Source: Alkalispirochaeta americana (GTDB lineage Bacteria; Spirochaetota; Spirochaetia; DSM-27196; Alkalispirochaetaceae). From it: a stretch of DNA of 64,000 nt. Within the stretch, counting starts at the first letter, position 1. Every line of letters begins with the position of its first letter. The notes beneath the pieces were generated by a model that made no database searches, was not told where the DNA came from, and saw only the letters and a list, made by a program, of their open reading frames with translations. Both the position numbers and the translations under genes were made by a program. The stretch is from positions 88,549 through 152,548 of the forward strand of contig NZ_FTMS01000009.1 of NCBI RefSeq assembly GCF_900156105.1. The letters run 5' to 3'. Positions 1 through 7,996 of this stretch are shown here, piece by piece.

Positions 1-1733
1 CAGGGGACCAGGTAGCGCTTCTGAAAGAGGCAGCCCGGGAACTCCGGATAGATCCGGAAGAGCTGGAAATATACAATCTGCTGCAACTCTTCTCCGGAGT
101 AAAGACTGAACGCATAACCTGGCAGGATGAACGCTGGTACGCCATGCTGAACCCCTCAAGTTCAGAGAAAGAAGAAAAGTCCGCCGGAGTCCGGGGAATA
201 TCAACCTTTCAGGATCTGTACCGCAGCTACCAGGAACACCTGATTACCTTTAATGCCGTGGACTTCGATGACCTGATCATGCAGCCCCTGACCCTCTTCC
301 GGGAGCATCCCAAGGTACGCGGCCACTATGCCGATCTCTATCGGTACGTTCTGGTGGACGAGTTTCAGGATACCAGCACCCCCCAGTATAATCTGCTCTA
401 CCAGATTGCCCAGGAGTGGAAGAACGTCTGTGTTGTGGGTGACGACGATCAGTCGATCTATAGCTGGCGCGGGGCAGACTATTCGAACATAGAGCGCTTC
501 GAGAAGGACTTTCCCCAGGTTCGGGAGATCAAACTCGAGCGTAATTACCGGTCCACGGGGGGAATCCTCTCGGCAGCCAACGCCGTGATCGCCAATAACA
601 CAAACCGCAAGGAAAAAGCTCTCTGGACCCAGATAGACGGCGGAAATCCCCTGGAGCTCTCGTTCCCCGACGATGACGGCGCCGAAGCATCGTTCATCGC
701 CGAAAAGATCAAGCTTGCAGCCTATCAGGAGAGCCTTGCCTACGATTCCTTCGGAATTCTCATCCGTACCAACAGCCAGGCCCGGGTGATCGAGGAAGCC
801 CTCCTGGAGGCTGACATTCCCTACCGCATGTCCGGCGGTCAGAGCTTCTTCCAGCGCAAGGAGATCAAGGACATCGCGGGATATCTGAGAATCGTCCTGA
901 ACCCCGACGACGATGTGAGTCTCCTGCGCACGATCAACACACCCCGCCGGGGAATCGGCCGGCGCACTGTGGAAGCCCTCCACCAGATCGCCGACGAGCG
1001 CAAAATATCGCTCTATTCGGCGATTACCCTGGCGGTCCACAACGAGGCAGAGCACACGATAGGAAAAGGCCCCCTGGGTGCCCTTCAGGAGTATCTGGAA
1101 CTTATTGAAAGCTACCAGGAACGGTTTTCCGAAAGCAAACACCTGGCAGCAACGACAGAACGCCTGGCCACGGAGGTTGATTACTGGGGCTACCTGGTAC
1201 AGGAGTTTCAGAAGAGCGAACGGGCAGCCAAGGCCAAGTGGAAAAATATCGGGTTTTTTATTCGGTCCATCGATCGCTACGAGCAGAACCCCGACGTGCT
1301 GGAACCCACCCTCCAGGGATACCTGAACAGGATCAGTCTGCAGACCCGGGACGAACTTTCGCCCGAGGAAGCAGCCGGGAAGGTGAACCTCATGACGATC
1401 CACGCCGCGAAGGGGCTTGAGTTCGATGTGGTCTTTCTGGCAGGAGTGGAAGAGGGAATTATTCCTCACCAGCGGGCCGTAGAAGAAAGCGAAGGGAACC
1501 TGGAGGAGGAGCGCAGGCTCTTTTACGTGGCGATCACCCGGGCCCGTCAACAGCTCTATATGACCAGTTGTCGTCGGCGCCAGGTCCAGGGCGAGATGAT
1601 CGAGGCCCTGCCGTCGCCCTTTATCGAGGAGATCCCGGCAGAATTAATGATAAAAACTGTGGCCGACCCGGCCGCAGGAATGGAAATACCCGAAGACCCC
1701 TTTGCGGCCCTGAAAGCCCAGTTCGGGGCCTGA
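1..1733 (+). CDS. UvrD/Rep/PcrA-family superfamily 1 DNA helicase (5' end outside window)
   Basis: ATP-dependent 3'-5' DNA helicase acting in repair or replication restart. The reading frame is open from base 3, so the gene starts left of the window; the Walker A motif is not visible. What remains (about 576 residues) carries the other SF1A motifs: DEFQDT (motif II) near base 357, GDDDQSIYSWRG (motif III) near 438, LERNYRST (motif IV), NLMTIHAAKGLEFD (motif V) near 1387, and RRLFYVAITRARQ (motif VI) near 1516. The C-terminus is short, lacking the long PcrA tail, so it is nearer Rep/UvrD in shape, but the exact orthologue cannot be decided. It converges on the cyclophilin gene, with a small hairpin between them. 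Confidence 0.95.
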   Translation, partial: GDQVALLKEAARELRIDPEELEIYNLLQLFSGVKTERITWQDERWYAMLNPSSSEKEEKSAGVRGISTFQDLYRSYQEHLITFNAVDFDDLIMQPLTLFREHPKVRGHYADLYRYVLVDEFQDTSTPQYNLLYQIAQEWKNVCVVGDDDQSIYSWRGADYSNIERFEKDFPQVREIKLERNYRSTGGILSAANAVIANNTNRKEKALWTQIDGGNPLELSFPDDDGAEASFIAEKIKLAAYQESLAYDSFGILIRTNSQARVIEEALLEADIPYRMSGGQSFFQRKEIKDIAGYLRIVLNPDDDVSLLRTINTPRRGIGRRTVEALHQIADERKISLYSAITLAVHNEAEHTIGKGPLGALQEYLELIESYQERFSESKHLAATTERLATEVDYWGYLVQEFQKSERAAKAKWKNIGFFIRSIDRYEQNPDVLEPTLQGYLNRISLQTRDELSPEEAAGKVNLMTIHAAKGLEFDVVFLAGVEEGIIPHQRAVEESEGNLEEERRLFYVAITRARQQLYMTSCRRRQVQGEMIEALPSPFIEEIPAELMIKTVADPAAGMEIPEDPFAALKAQFGA

Positions 1734-1738
1734 ATGCA

Positions 1739-1757
1739 GGGGAGAGATCGTCTCCCC
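1739..1757. terminator. Small hairpin between convergent genes
   Basis: A perfect 7-bp stem (GGGGAGA at 1739-1745, TCTCCCC at 1751-1757) with a 5-base loop lies between the helicase stop and the cyclophilin stop. There is no T-run on either side, so intrinsic termination is only a guess from position. Confidence 0.4.
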
Positions 1758-1769
1758 CGCGTTCTCTCG

Positions 1770-2249
1770 TCAGCTTACGGAAAGCGCCGTAATCCGATCG
1801 CCCTGCTCGATAGCGTCCACCACATCAGCACCGGCAGTGACCTTTCCAAAGACGGTATGCTTGCCGTCCAGGTGGGGCTGGGGTGCGTGGGTGATAAAAA
1901 ACTGGCTTCCGTTTGTGTTCGGGCCAGCGTTCGCCATGGATATTACCTTTGCCTCGTGGCGCAGGGGGTTTCCCCTGGTCTCATCGGCGAAGCGGTACCC
2001 CGGGCCTCCCCGGCCAGTACCGGTGGGATCACCCCCCTGAATCATGAAGTTGCTGATCACCCGGTGGAAAGCTACATCGGTATAGAAGCCTTCGCTGGCC
2101 AGAAAGAGAAAGTTGTTCACCGTTACCGGGGCATGCTCGGGGCACAGTTCCAGGGTGATGGAACCTTTGCTGGTTTCCATCGTTACCGTGTACACGCGAT
2201 CGGTTTCGATCGTCATCGCGGGAGCAGAGTCCCATTGTTGTATGCTCAT
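1770..2249 (-). CDS. Cyclophilin-type peptidyl-prolyl cis-trans isomerase
   Basis: Catalyses cis-trans isomerisation of Xaa-Pro bonds to help protein folding. The 159-residue product shows the cyclophilin signature: [19 protein letters not shown] (catalytic Arg and Gln), NGSQFFITH and [12 protein letters not shown]. No signal peptide is seen, so it is probably cytoplasmic. The start chosen is the ATG at 2249; the reading frame extends to 2420, but that would run through the divergent tRNA-Leu gene and its promoter. An ATG at 2216 is an alternative start just before the first beta strand. No strong ribosome binding site precedes either. Confidence 0.93.
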   Translation of the reverse strand: MSIQQWDSAPAMTIETDRVYTVTMETSKGSITLELCPEHAPVTVNNFLFLASEGFYTDVAFHRVISNFMIQGGDPTGTGRGGPGYRFADETRGNPLRHEAKVISMANAGPNTNGSQFFITHAPQPHLDGKHTVFGKVTAGADVVDAIEQGDRITALSVS

Positions 2250-2311
2250 GCTGTACCGTACCAGCTTCGACGGTTCCGGACAAGCTTTTCGGCCTGGTTC
2301 GAACTCTTTCC

Positions 2312-2341
2312 TTGACCTGCACAAGCTGGCCGGAATAGAAT
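2312..2341 (+). promoter_or_regulatory. Promoter of tRNA-Leu
   Basis: TTGACC (2312-2317), an 18-base spacer and TAGAAT (2336-2341) precede the mature tRNA 5' end by 9 bases, the expected distance for a sigma-70-type promoter. Confidence 0.65.
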
Positions 2342-2350
2342 CCCTCTGTT

Positions 2351-2435
2351 GCCGGAGTGGTGGAACTGGTAGACACAGGGGACTTAAAATCCCCCGGCTA
2401 TTGCAGCTGTACGGGTTCAAGTCCCGTCTCCGGCA
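2351..2435 (+). tRNA. tRNA-Leu (anticodon TAA)
   Basis: Complete class II tRNA of 85 nt. The acceptor stem GCCGGAG/CTCCGGC pairs perfectly, the anticodon stem-loop is GGGGA-CTTAAAA-TCCCC with anticodon TAA reading UUA, and the T arm ACGGG-TTCAAGT-CCCGT is intact with a variable arm of class II type. The discriminator base is A; the 3' CCA is not encoded and must be added after transcription. It lies divergent to the cyclophilin gene and upstream of alanine dehydrogenase. Confidence 0.97.
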
Positions 2436-2533
2436 GAATAAATCCCGGGAAGTTTTCTCTTTTCCGGTTCCTTTCTTCTTCAGGTCGCCGTAAAATCATC
2501 CTTTGACCCCAGACCTATGACCGGAGGCTGAAG

Positions 2534-3661
2534 ATGAAGATCGGTTCTGTTACCGAAGTGAAGCGACAAGAGTACCGGGTGGGCATGACCCCCGGCTGTG
2601 CAGGGGCCTACACCAGGGCGGGACACCATGTTCTGATTCAGGCAGGAGCAGGCCTGGGAGCCGGTTTTACCGATCAGGAATACACCCGGGCCGGCGCACA
2701 TATCTGTGACACCCCTGAAGAAATCTATGCATCCTGCGAGATGATCGTGAAAGTAAAAGAGCCCATGCCCTCAGAAGTCCCTCTGCTGCGGGACGGGCAA
2801 ATTCTTTTTACCTACCTTCACCTGGCCGCAGAAGAGACACTCACCTCGGCGTTGCTGGAACAAGGCGTATCGGGAGTTGCCTACGAAACGGTAGAACCCA
2901 GGCCGGGCCAGCTCCCGCTTCTGCGACCCATGAGCGAGATCGCCGGAAGACTCAGCGTTCAGGAAGGAGCCCGCTTTCTGGAGCGCCCCCAGGGAGGACG
3001 AGGAGTGCTTCTGGGCGGGATTCCCGGTGTGGAAAAAGGAAAGATCGCCATCCTGGGCGGTGGTGTGGTGGGAACCAACGCAGCCAAGATCGCCCTTGGA
3101 CTGGGAGCCCAGGTTTCCATCCTCGATGTGCATATGGAGCGCCTGGGCTACCTGGACGATATCTTCCAGGGGCGTCTGACTACCCTCTCGAGCAACAGAT
3201 CACACTTGGAGATGGTCCTCGGAGAGAGCGATCTCGTTATCGGGGCGGTTTTAGTTACGGGGGCCCGGGCTCCCCGACTCATCACCCGCAGTGACCTGCA
3301 GCACATGAAACGAGGCGCGGTCATTGTTGACGTCGCAATTGACCAGGGAGGGTGCGTGGAGACGGCTCGCGCGACAACCCACGATGATCCCGTCTATGAA
3401 GTTGACGGAGTACTTCACTACTGTGTGGCCAATATGCCGGGGGCGGTCTCGCGAACCTCCACCCAGGCCCTTACCGCGGTTACTCTGCCCTACGGCCTGG
3501 AGATCGCCAGCCTGGGCCTGAAAGAGGCCGCCCGAAGGAGTCGGGGAATCGCCCTGGGCGTGAATACCTATCGGCATCACCTGACCTGCCCGGGCGTGGC
3601 GCAAGCTTTTGACCTGCCCCACCGGGATATCCAGGAACTCCTTGACGAAGAAGGTTCGTGA
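2534..3661 (+). CDS. ald: Alanine dehydrogenase
   Basis: NAD-dependent oxidative deamination of L-alanine to pyruvate and ammonia, or the reverse; cytoplasmic. The 375-residue length matches the family (about 370). Visible are the N-terminal EVKRQEYRVGMTP substrate-binding segment, the KVKEP catalytic-lysine segment near residue 75, and the NAD-binding GGGVVGTNAAKIALGLGA loop near residue 177, followed by the conserved NMPGAVSRTSTQAL. The start is supported by GGAGG six bases upstream of ATG 2534. Monocistronic by position. Confidence 0.96.
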   Translation: MKIGSVTEVKRQEYRVGMTPGCAGAYTRAGHHVLIQAGAGLGAGFTDQEYTRAGAHICDTPEEIYASCEMIVKVKEPMPSEVPLLRDGQILFTYLHLAAEETLTSALLEQGVSGVAYETVEPRPGQLPLLRPMSEIAGRLSVQEGARFLERPQGGRGVLLGGIPGVEKGKIAILGGGVVGTNAAKIALGLGAQVSILDVHMERLGYLDDIFQGRLTTLSSNRSHLEMVLGESDLVIGAVLVTGARAPRLITRSDLQHMKRGAVIVDVAIDQGGCVETARATTHDDPVYEVDGVLHYCVANMPGAVSRTSTQALTAVTLPYGLEIASLGLKEAARRSRGIALGVNTYRHHLTCPGVAQAFDLPHRDIQELLDEEGS

Positions 3662-3697
3662 TATCTGCGCCAGGGCAGGAAAAATCGCAAGGCTTTT

Positions 3698-3730
3698 CCG
3701 GAAAAGAGCCGGAAAAGAGCCGGAAAAGAA
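3698..3730 (+). repeat. Three 11-bp direct repeats containing a palindrome, upstream of the M-box promoter
   Basis: CCGGAAAAGAG occurs three times head to tail (third copy ends in AA) immediately before the -35 box at 3732. The first copy is part of a perfect 14-bp palindrome CTTTTCCGGAAAAG (3693-3706). It could be an operator array, or the palindrome could be a weak terminator for ald. Confidence 0.6.
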
Positions 3731-3731
3731 C

Positions 3732-3760
3732 TTGACACAGACAAATCGCCTGTGTATGTT
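3732..3760 (+). promoter_or_regulatory. Sigma-70-type promoter of the mgtC-mgtE transcript
   Basis: Consensus TTGACA (3732-3737), a 17-base spacer and TATGTT (3755-3760). It places the RNA start right at the beginning of the M-box P1 stem. Confidence 0.85.
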
Positions 3761-3766
3761 GGCCAT

Positions 3767-3940
3767 GCCTTTGTGAGGTGAGGCTCCTGCGTGGATATAC
3801 GCCGCTGCCCCGAAATGTCGAGAGACGCCAAGGGGTTGAACAGGCAGATTCGGATTAAGGATCTGCATAACGCGGCTCAAGCGAAACCCTGAGAGGTTTC
3901 CAAACGCCCCGCAGTGCTAAAACCGCAACGAGGAAGGCCT
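3767..3940 (+). ncRNA. M-box (ykoK leader) Mg2+ riboswitch aptamer
   Basis: The sequence carries the highly conserved M-box core: GTGAGGTGAGGCTCCTG near 3773, GCCGCTGCCCCGAAATGTCG near 3801, AGAGACGCCAAGGGG near 3821, and CAGTGCTAAAACC near 3912. P1 can form between GCCTT (3767-3771) and AAGGC (3934-3938). In the known family Mg2+ stabilises the aptamer and turns transcription off through a terminator. Here the 3' P1 strand is part of GGAAGGCCT (3932-3940), which is complementary to the 5' arm of the downstream terminator (4007-4015) and so can act as antiterminator when Mg2+ is low. The genes downstream, mgtC and mgtE, agree with the family's role. Confidence 0.95.
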
Positions 3941-4004
3941 GTCTTGTCGGAATCCGGCAAGGCGCTCCGCCTGGTCTCTCCATGAGAGGTCGTGCGCAGC
4001 AACC

Positions 4005-4042
4005 AAAGGCCTTCCCGGATTTTCCGGGGAAGGCCTTTTTTT
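4005..4042 (+). terminator. Riboswitch-controlled intrinsic terminator
   Basis: A GC-rich hairpin AAGGCCTTCCCGG / CCGGGGAAGGCCTT with a one-base bulge and a short loop is followed by a T-run (4036-4042). Its 5' arm overlaps the site that pairs with the aptamer 3' edge, giving two mutually exclusive folds. Confidence 0.9.
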
Positions 4043-4265
4043 ATCGGTGGTGCCTGGGTTCTCTCGCGAGTTCTCATCTGGCCGGCACCAAACCCCGCCG
4101 ATATTACACCAGGAAGGAGGATGAATGGACAGCGATCCTTTACCGGATTTAAGGGATTTCACACATGCCCACACAACCATCCTCCAGCGTACCTGTCTTC
4201 CGAAAACCTCCCCGTAGGTATCTCCTGGACATGTACCCGCGAGGGTGATGAACAAGGGGGTGCCC
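4043..4265 (+). other. Untranslated region between riboswitch terminator and mgtC
   Basis: About 220 bases with no convincing gene. It ends with AAGGGGG five bases before the mgtC ATG. No second promoter or RNA structure was recognised. Confidence 0.5.
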
Positions 4266-4949
4266 ATGGCACTACACATTTTCACAATACGAGTTATCTC
4301 AGCGCTCCTGCTGGGGATACTGATCGGCGCCGAGCGGCAATGGAGAAACCGCACCGCAGGAATCCGGACCAATGGTCTGGTGGCAACAGGCTCAGCTCTT
4401 TTTGTCCTCCTGTCGGTGATGGTTGAAGGTGATACCAGCCCCACCCGGATACCCGCCCAGATTGTTTCGGGAATCGGTTTCCTTGGTGCCGGGGTAATCT
4501 TCAAGGAAGGGTATTCCATCTCCGGACTGAACACCGCCGCAACGATCTGGTCCGCAGCAGCGATCGGCTCTTTGGCCGGCTTTGGCTTTCTGGCTCCGGC
4601 AGCTCTGGGGACTGCCGTAATTGTGGGGGTCAACACCGTCCTGCGCTTCTCCATTGGGGCGAACGGAGCGAACGGAGCGAACCGGGAAGAACCATTTCTC
4701 GAGTATCAGCTCTCGGTTCTCTGTGGAGTCGCCGAAGAACCCCACATTCGAAGCGTGCTGCACGCCATGATGAGCGCCGAAGCGATCTCGCTCCGGGGAG
4801 TTTCCCGGGAAGAGTCGGATCAGGATGGCCGTATAGCTATTACAGCTCGTGTGATGATGAAGAGGAACGAGGCAGCAAAGCTGGAACAAATCATTTCCAG
4901 AATCGGTCTGGAGGAATCGGTGCAGGCGATCCACTGGGACGCCGCGTAA
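4266..4949 (+). CDS. mgtC: MgtC family membrane protein
   Basis: Inner-membrane protein of the MgtC family, linked in other bacteria to survival at low Mg2+ and to control of the F1Fo ATPase. The 227-residue product has the family signature in the N-terminal half: GILIGAERQWRNRTAGIRTN near residue 16, SGIGFLGAGVIFKEG near 70, and GLNTAATIWSAAAIGSLAG near 88, with about four membrane segments. A soluble C-terminal domain follows a GANGANGAN linker made by a 9-bp repeat. ATG 4266 is chosen because AAGGGGG sits five bases upstream; an in-frame GTG at 4245 lacks such a site. First gene behind the M-box, so expected to be induced at low Mg2+. Confidence 0.93.
   Translation: MALHIFTIRVISALLLGILIGAERQWRNRTAGIRTNGLVATGSALFVLLSVMVEGDTSPTRIPAQIVSGIGFLGAGVIFKEGYSISGLNTAATIWSAAAIGSLAGFGFLAPAALGTAVIVGVNTVLRFSIGANGANGANREEPFLEYQLSVLCGVAEEPHIRSVLHAMMSAEAISLRGVSREESDQDGRIAITARVMMKRNEAAKLEQIISRIGLEESVQAIHWDAA
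4659..4682 (+). repeat. In-frame 9-bp tandem repeat in mgtC
   Basis: GCGAACGGA is repeated 2.7 times and encodes an Ala-Asn-Gly linker between the membrane and C-terminal domains. Length changes would keep the frame. Confidence 0.85.
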
Positions 4950-5050
4950 CCGAAAGCGCGATGGAGCGCTCACACCAGATTCACAACAAACCGCGTGCGG
5001 GAAACTGCTTCCACAGGAATGGAAGAACCGCCGAAAAAAGGGAGAAGAGA

Positions 5051-6433
5051 ATGAACATAACAGACAACTTTGCAGATTTTGCACATGACCACATAAAGTC
5101 CCAAAATCTTGAACCGCTGAAGGCAGAAATGCAGGGCATGACGCCTGCGGAACTACTCTACGGACTCCAGGACTGTGAAGAACACGACCGGGCTGTGGTA
5201 TTCAGGCTTCTCGACAAAAACGTGGCCATCGATGTTTTCGAAATGATGGACCCGGTGATGCAAAAAGACCTGGTGGTGTCCTTCACAAAGGAAGAAACAC
5301 TCCAGCTTCTCACGGAGCTTGACCCCGACGATCAGGTTCGCTTTCTGGATGAGCTTCCGGCAAAAGTGGCCAAGCGGCTCATGGAAGGCCTTCCCAGGGA
5401 GCAGCGTCAGGCGGCATCGCAGCTAATGGGCTACGCCGATGGCACGGTGGGACGAATCATGTCACCGGTCCATTTTCAGGTAACCAAAGCCATGACCGTG
5501 GAGGAAGCACTCAACAGACTGCGAATGAAGAAAAAAGAGATCGACTTTCCCGTGACCATGCTCTACGTGACCGATGAAACACGGCATATCGAGGGGATGA
5601 TTCCTGTGAGCAGACTGGTGGTGGCAGACCCGGCCACAGAGATTTCCCAACTGCTGGGCAGCTACGATCTGGACGTGCTCAACACCAGCGATGACCAGGA
5701 GGATGCGGCCCGTTTTCTTCAACGGGCCGATGCGTTTGAACTCCCCGTGGTGGATCGGGAGAATCGTCTGGTAGGCGTTCTGACCGCCGATGACGCCATG
5801 GATGTTATCAGGGAAGAGACAACCGACGATATGTACGACAAGGTGGGATTGATTGATATCACCAAGAGGGAATCGGACCGAAGCCATAACATGATCAACG
5901 GCAGTTTTGGCCACGTCCTGCGGGTCCGCCTGCCCTTTCTGCTCATAACCCTGGCCGGTGGAATGCTTGCCGGAGCGGTGATCGGGGTATTCGAAGAGCT
6001 TCTTGAGGCGGTGGCTGCCACGGCTATCTTCATCCCGGTCATCATGGATATGGGAGGGAACGTAGGGACTCAATCGTCCACGATCTTCACCCGTGGCCTG
6101 GTACTGGGACAGATCAGCATGGGGAACTTCTTCCGCCAGTGGCTGAAAGAGCTCAGAAACGGCGTGGGAATGGGCATCGCCCTGGGAATCTGCGGCGGGA
6201 TCATCGCGGGTCTCTGGATGGGAATACCAGCCTTGGGAGTCGCCGTAGGCATCTCGCTGGCCTTGACCATCTCAATTGCTGTGGGATTGGGCTTTATCGT
6301 TCCCTGGATCTTGGTGAAACTCGGCTTTGATCAGGCTGCAGGTGCAGACCCCATCATCACCACGATCAAGGATGTCAGTGGACTGATGATCTACTTCACG
6401 GCCGTAACGATCTTCCTGCCCCAGGTTCTCTAG
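5051..6433 (+). CDS. mgtE: MgtE magnesium transporter/channel
   Basis: Mg2+-selective channel of the inner membrane. The 460-residue product has the family layout: an N-terminal superhelical domain (about residues 30-130), two CBS domains (about 140-265) that sense cytosolic Mg2+ in known members, and a five-helix pore domain from about 285 to the end with the signature GGNVGTQSSTIFTRGL and a C-terminal DPIITT segment. ATG 5051 is preceded by GGGAGAAGAG; the frame stays open to 4961 without a better start. Second gene of the M-box transcript, about 100 bases after mgtC. Confidence 0.96.
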   Translation: MNITDNFADFAHDHIKSQNLEPLKAEMQGMTPAELLYGLQDCEEHDRAVVFRLLDKNVAIDVFEMMDPVMQKDLVVSFTKEETLQLLTELDPDDQVRFLDELPAKVAKRLMEGLPREQRQAASQLMGYADGTVGRIMSPVHFQVTKAMTVEEALNRLRMKKKEIDFPVTMLYVTDETRHIEGMIPVSRLVVADPATEISQLLGSYDLDVLNTSDDQEDAARFLQRADAFELPVVDRENRLVGVLTADDAMDVIREETTDDMYDKVGLIDITKRESDRSHNMINGSFGHVLRVRLPFLLITLAGGMLAGAVIGVFEELLEAVAATAIFIPVIMDMGGNVGTQSSTIFTRGLVLGQISMGNFFRQWLKELRNGVGMGIALGICGGIIAGLWMGIPALGVAVGISLALTISIAVGLGFIVPWILVKLGFDQAAGADPIITTIKDVSGLMIYFTAVTIFLPQVL

Positions 6434-6468
6434 GACCGGGCCGGAACCGGGTCTCCTGGAGATCATGG

Positions 6469-6495
6469 CCCGGGTGTCCCCTGTGGGCACCCGGG
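6469..6495. terminator. Hairpin between convergent mgtE and outer-membrane protein genes
   Basis: An 8-bp perfect stem CCCGGGTG (6469-6476) / CACCCGGG (6488-6495) with an inner CCC/GGG extension. No T-run, but its position just after mgtE and just before the convergent stop suits a bidirectional terminator. Confidence 0.55.
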
Positions 6496-6498
6496 TCA

Positions 6499-6997
6499 CT
6501 ACAGGCGGAATCCGGCGATGCAAAAGATCCGGATCACCGTTGCATCGATATCGACATCCAGGGTACTCCCTCCTGCCAGACCCTCGCTGAACCGGTTCTG
6601 ACGGGAGATGAATCCCAGACCAAACCCGATGTCCAAAGGGGATAATCCCCGGTAGAGAATGTTCAGATATCCTCCTGCCTCGACAACGTAGCCCTCCATT
6701 GTGGTAGAGAGCGATCCTGCCTCGAAGGAAAGACGACTGTGACCGACCCCGATAAAGGGAAGAACCTCGACAGCCACTTCGGGACGGTTCAGAATGGCCC
6801 AGGCAGAATCCCAGGAAGCACTGGAAGACCCCAAGTGGAAATCACCCACACCGGTAGACACCTTGGAGTTCAGGGAGTAATCCCGGCTCTCGGGACCGAG
6901 GATCAGGCGCAACGACCGGTATCCCGAGGTCTCACCAAACAATCCCCCCCCCACAAATCAGGAGAAGGAACAAAACAGAACCTTTCCTGAAACTCAT
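6499..6997 (-). CDS. Small outer-membrane beta-barrel protein, frame interrupted by a G9 tract
   Basis: Predicted exported protein of about 165 residues if the frame is restored. The ATG at 6997 has GGAGG five bases upstream and begins a signal peptide (MSFRKGSVLFLLLICGGG), but with nine G (complement of 6944-6952) translation stops after 21 codons. With eight G the signal peptide would read directly into the long frame that continues to 6499. That frame shows alternating amphipathic strands (for example VEAGGYLNILYRG and IGFGLGFISRQN) and ends in GFRL, as in small outer-membrane barrels. No specific family was recognised. The break may be phase variation, true decay or a homopolymer sequencing error. 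Confidence 0.7.
6944..6952 (-). repeat. G9 homopolymer in signal-peptide region
   Basis: Nine consecutive C on the plus strand, G on the coding strand, at the exact junction between signal peptide frame and mature-protein frame. Confidence 0.9.
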
Positions 6998-7094
6998 CGC
7001 GCCCTCCACCCTGAATTATCGCTTTCTGGAAACAGCAATTCAACAAAAGAGCAAAATACGCACCAGGCGCCCCCAGGCGCGAGATCGTCGACGG

Positions 7095-7949
7095 TTACAA
7101 AGTGAGCATCAAGCCGTCATAGGCGATGTTGTACCCCCTCTCCAGAGCCCACCGCTCCATCTGGTTGTGCTCCAGAATTCCCTCGTGCGAAAGATGAGTG
7201 GCGAAAACACAGCTTCCGGGAGCAAGAAGACCAAGCTCTCTGAAGCGGCTCACGGCGGCAGCGGTTCCTTCGGCCGACAAATGATCCGATGAAGGAAACC
7301 CCAAGCCGTAGGTCTGGTCCAGGACCACCGCATCGAAGGCCCTGCCCCTGGCAACCATATGGTCCCAGACCTCGCTGTCGATCCCGGCGGTATCGGTTCC
7401 GTAGAACAGACTTTTTTCCCCGTCGGAAACGGCGTAGACCAGGGAATCAAACTCGCGGGCATGGTTCGCCGGGTAGGGAATAATCGAATATCGTCCCCGG
7501 GATATTTCCCGGAAGGGCTCCAGCTCTGTGATTTCGAGCGAAAGCACCTCCTGCACAGGCTTCTCCAGAAGCGATCCGTAGTCGCACTGTCGCTGAAAAA
7601 CCGCATCCAGCGCTTCCAGCGTCTTGCGGGACCCGGCAAAGACCAGGGGGGCCCGCACGGCCCCTCCCCACTCGGGGTGGCGGGATATGAGCAGCTCCGG
7701 GTCAAAATGGTCGGCGTGGGGATGAGTCTGAAGGCAGAGTTCTACCCTGGTGAGGGACCAGCCCCGGGAGGCAGCTGCCGAGGGAACGTCCGGCCCGAGA
7801 TCCAGCAGAAGATCGGTGTTGACCAGACAGGCTGAACGGCGACGGACATTCTTGCCCCCCTCTTTCCGGGCTGTCTTGCAACCGGCACACACACAAAACG
7901 GGAGGGGCATCGCCGGTGATGCCGCCGTTCCAAGAAACCTGATATCCAT
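7095..7949 (-). CDS. Metallo-beta-lactamase-fold hydrolase, PhnP-like
   Basis: Predicted metal-dependent phosphodiesterase or related hydrolase. The 284-residue protein begins MDIRFLGTAASPAMP, typical of the PhnP/LipB-associated branch, has the cysteine pair CVCAGC near residue 20, the metal motif QTHPHADHFD near residue 80, further ligands in FYGTDTAG and a final ATHLSHEG. The start at 7949 is supported by AGGGGG three bases upstream of ATG; the frame extends to 7985. No phosphonate genes are near, so the substrate is unknown. Divergent from the radical SAM gene. Confidence 0.85.
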   Translation of the reverse strand: MDIRFLGTAASPAMPLPFCVCAGCKTARKEGGKNVRRRSACLVNTDLLLDLGPDVPSAAASRGWSLTRVELCLQTHPHADHFDPELLISRHPEWGGAVRAPLVFAGSRKTLEALDAVFQRQCDYGSLLEKPVQEVLSLEITELEPFREISRGRYSIIPYPANHAREFDSLVYAVSDGEKSLFYGTDTAGIDSEVWDHMVARGRAFDAVVLDQTYGLGFPSSDHLSAEGTAAAVSRFRELGLLAPGSCVFATHLSHEGILEHNQMERWALERGYNIAYDGLMLTL

Positions 7950-7996
7950 GAAGCCCCCTGGCAGAAGATGGTCTCCATGATACACTTCAAAGCGCG

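Noticed and set aside
201..1550. Long minus-strand open frame opposite the helicase
   Set aside because: It lies fully within the helicase coding region, has no family motifs and no ribosome site; it is a consequence of GC-rich codon use.
2250..2420. N-terminal extension of the cyclophilin to 2420
   Set aside because: It would run through tRNA-Leu and its promoter, and the added residues have no cyclophilin similarity or signal peptide.
3577..4654. Minus-strand frames across the M-box leader
   Set aside because: They overlap a structured regulatory RNA and mgtC and show no protein family features.
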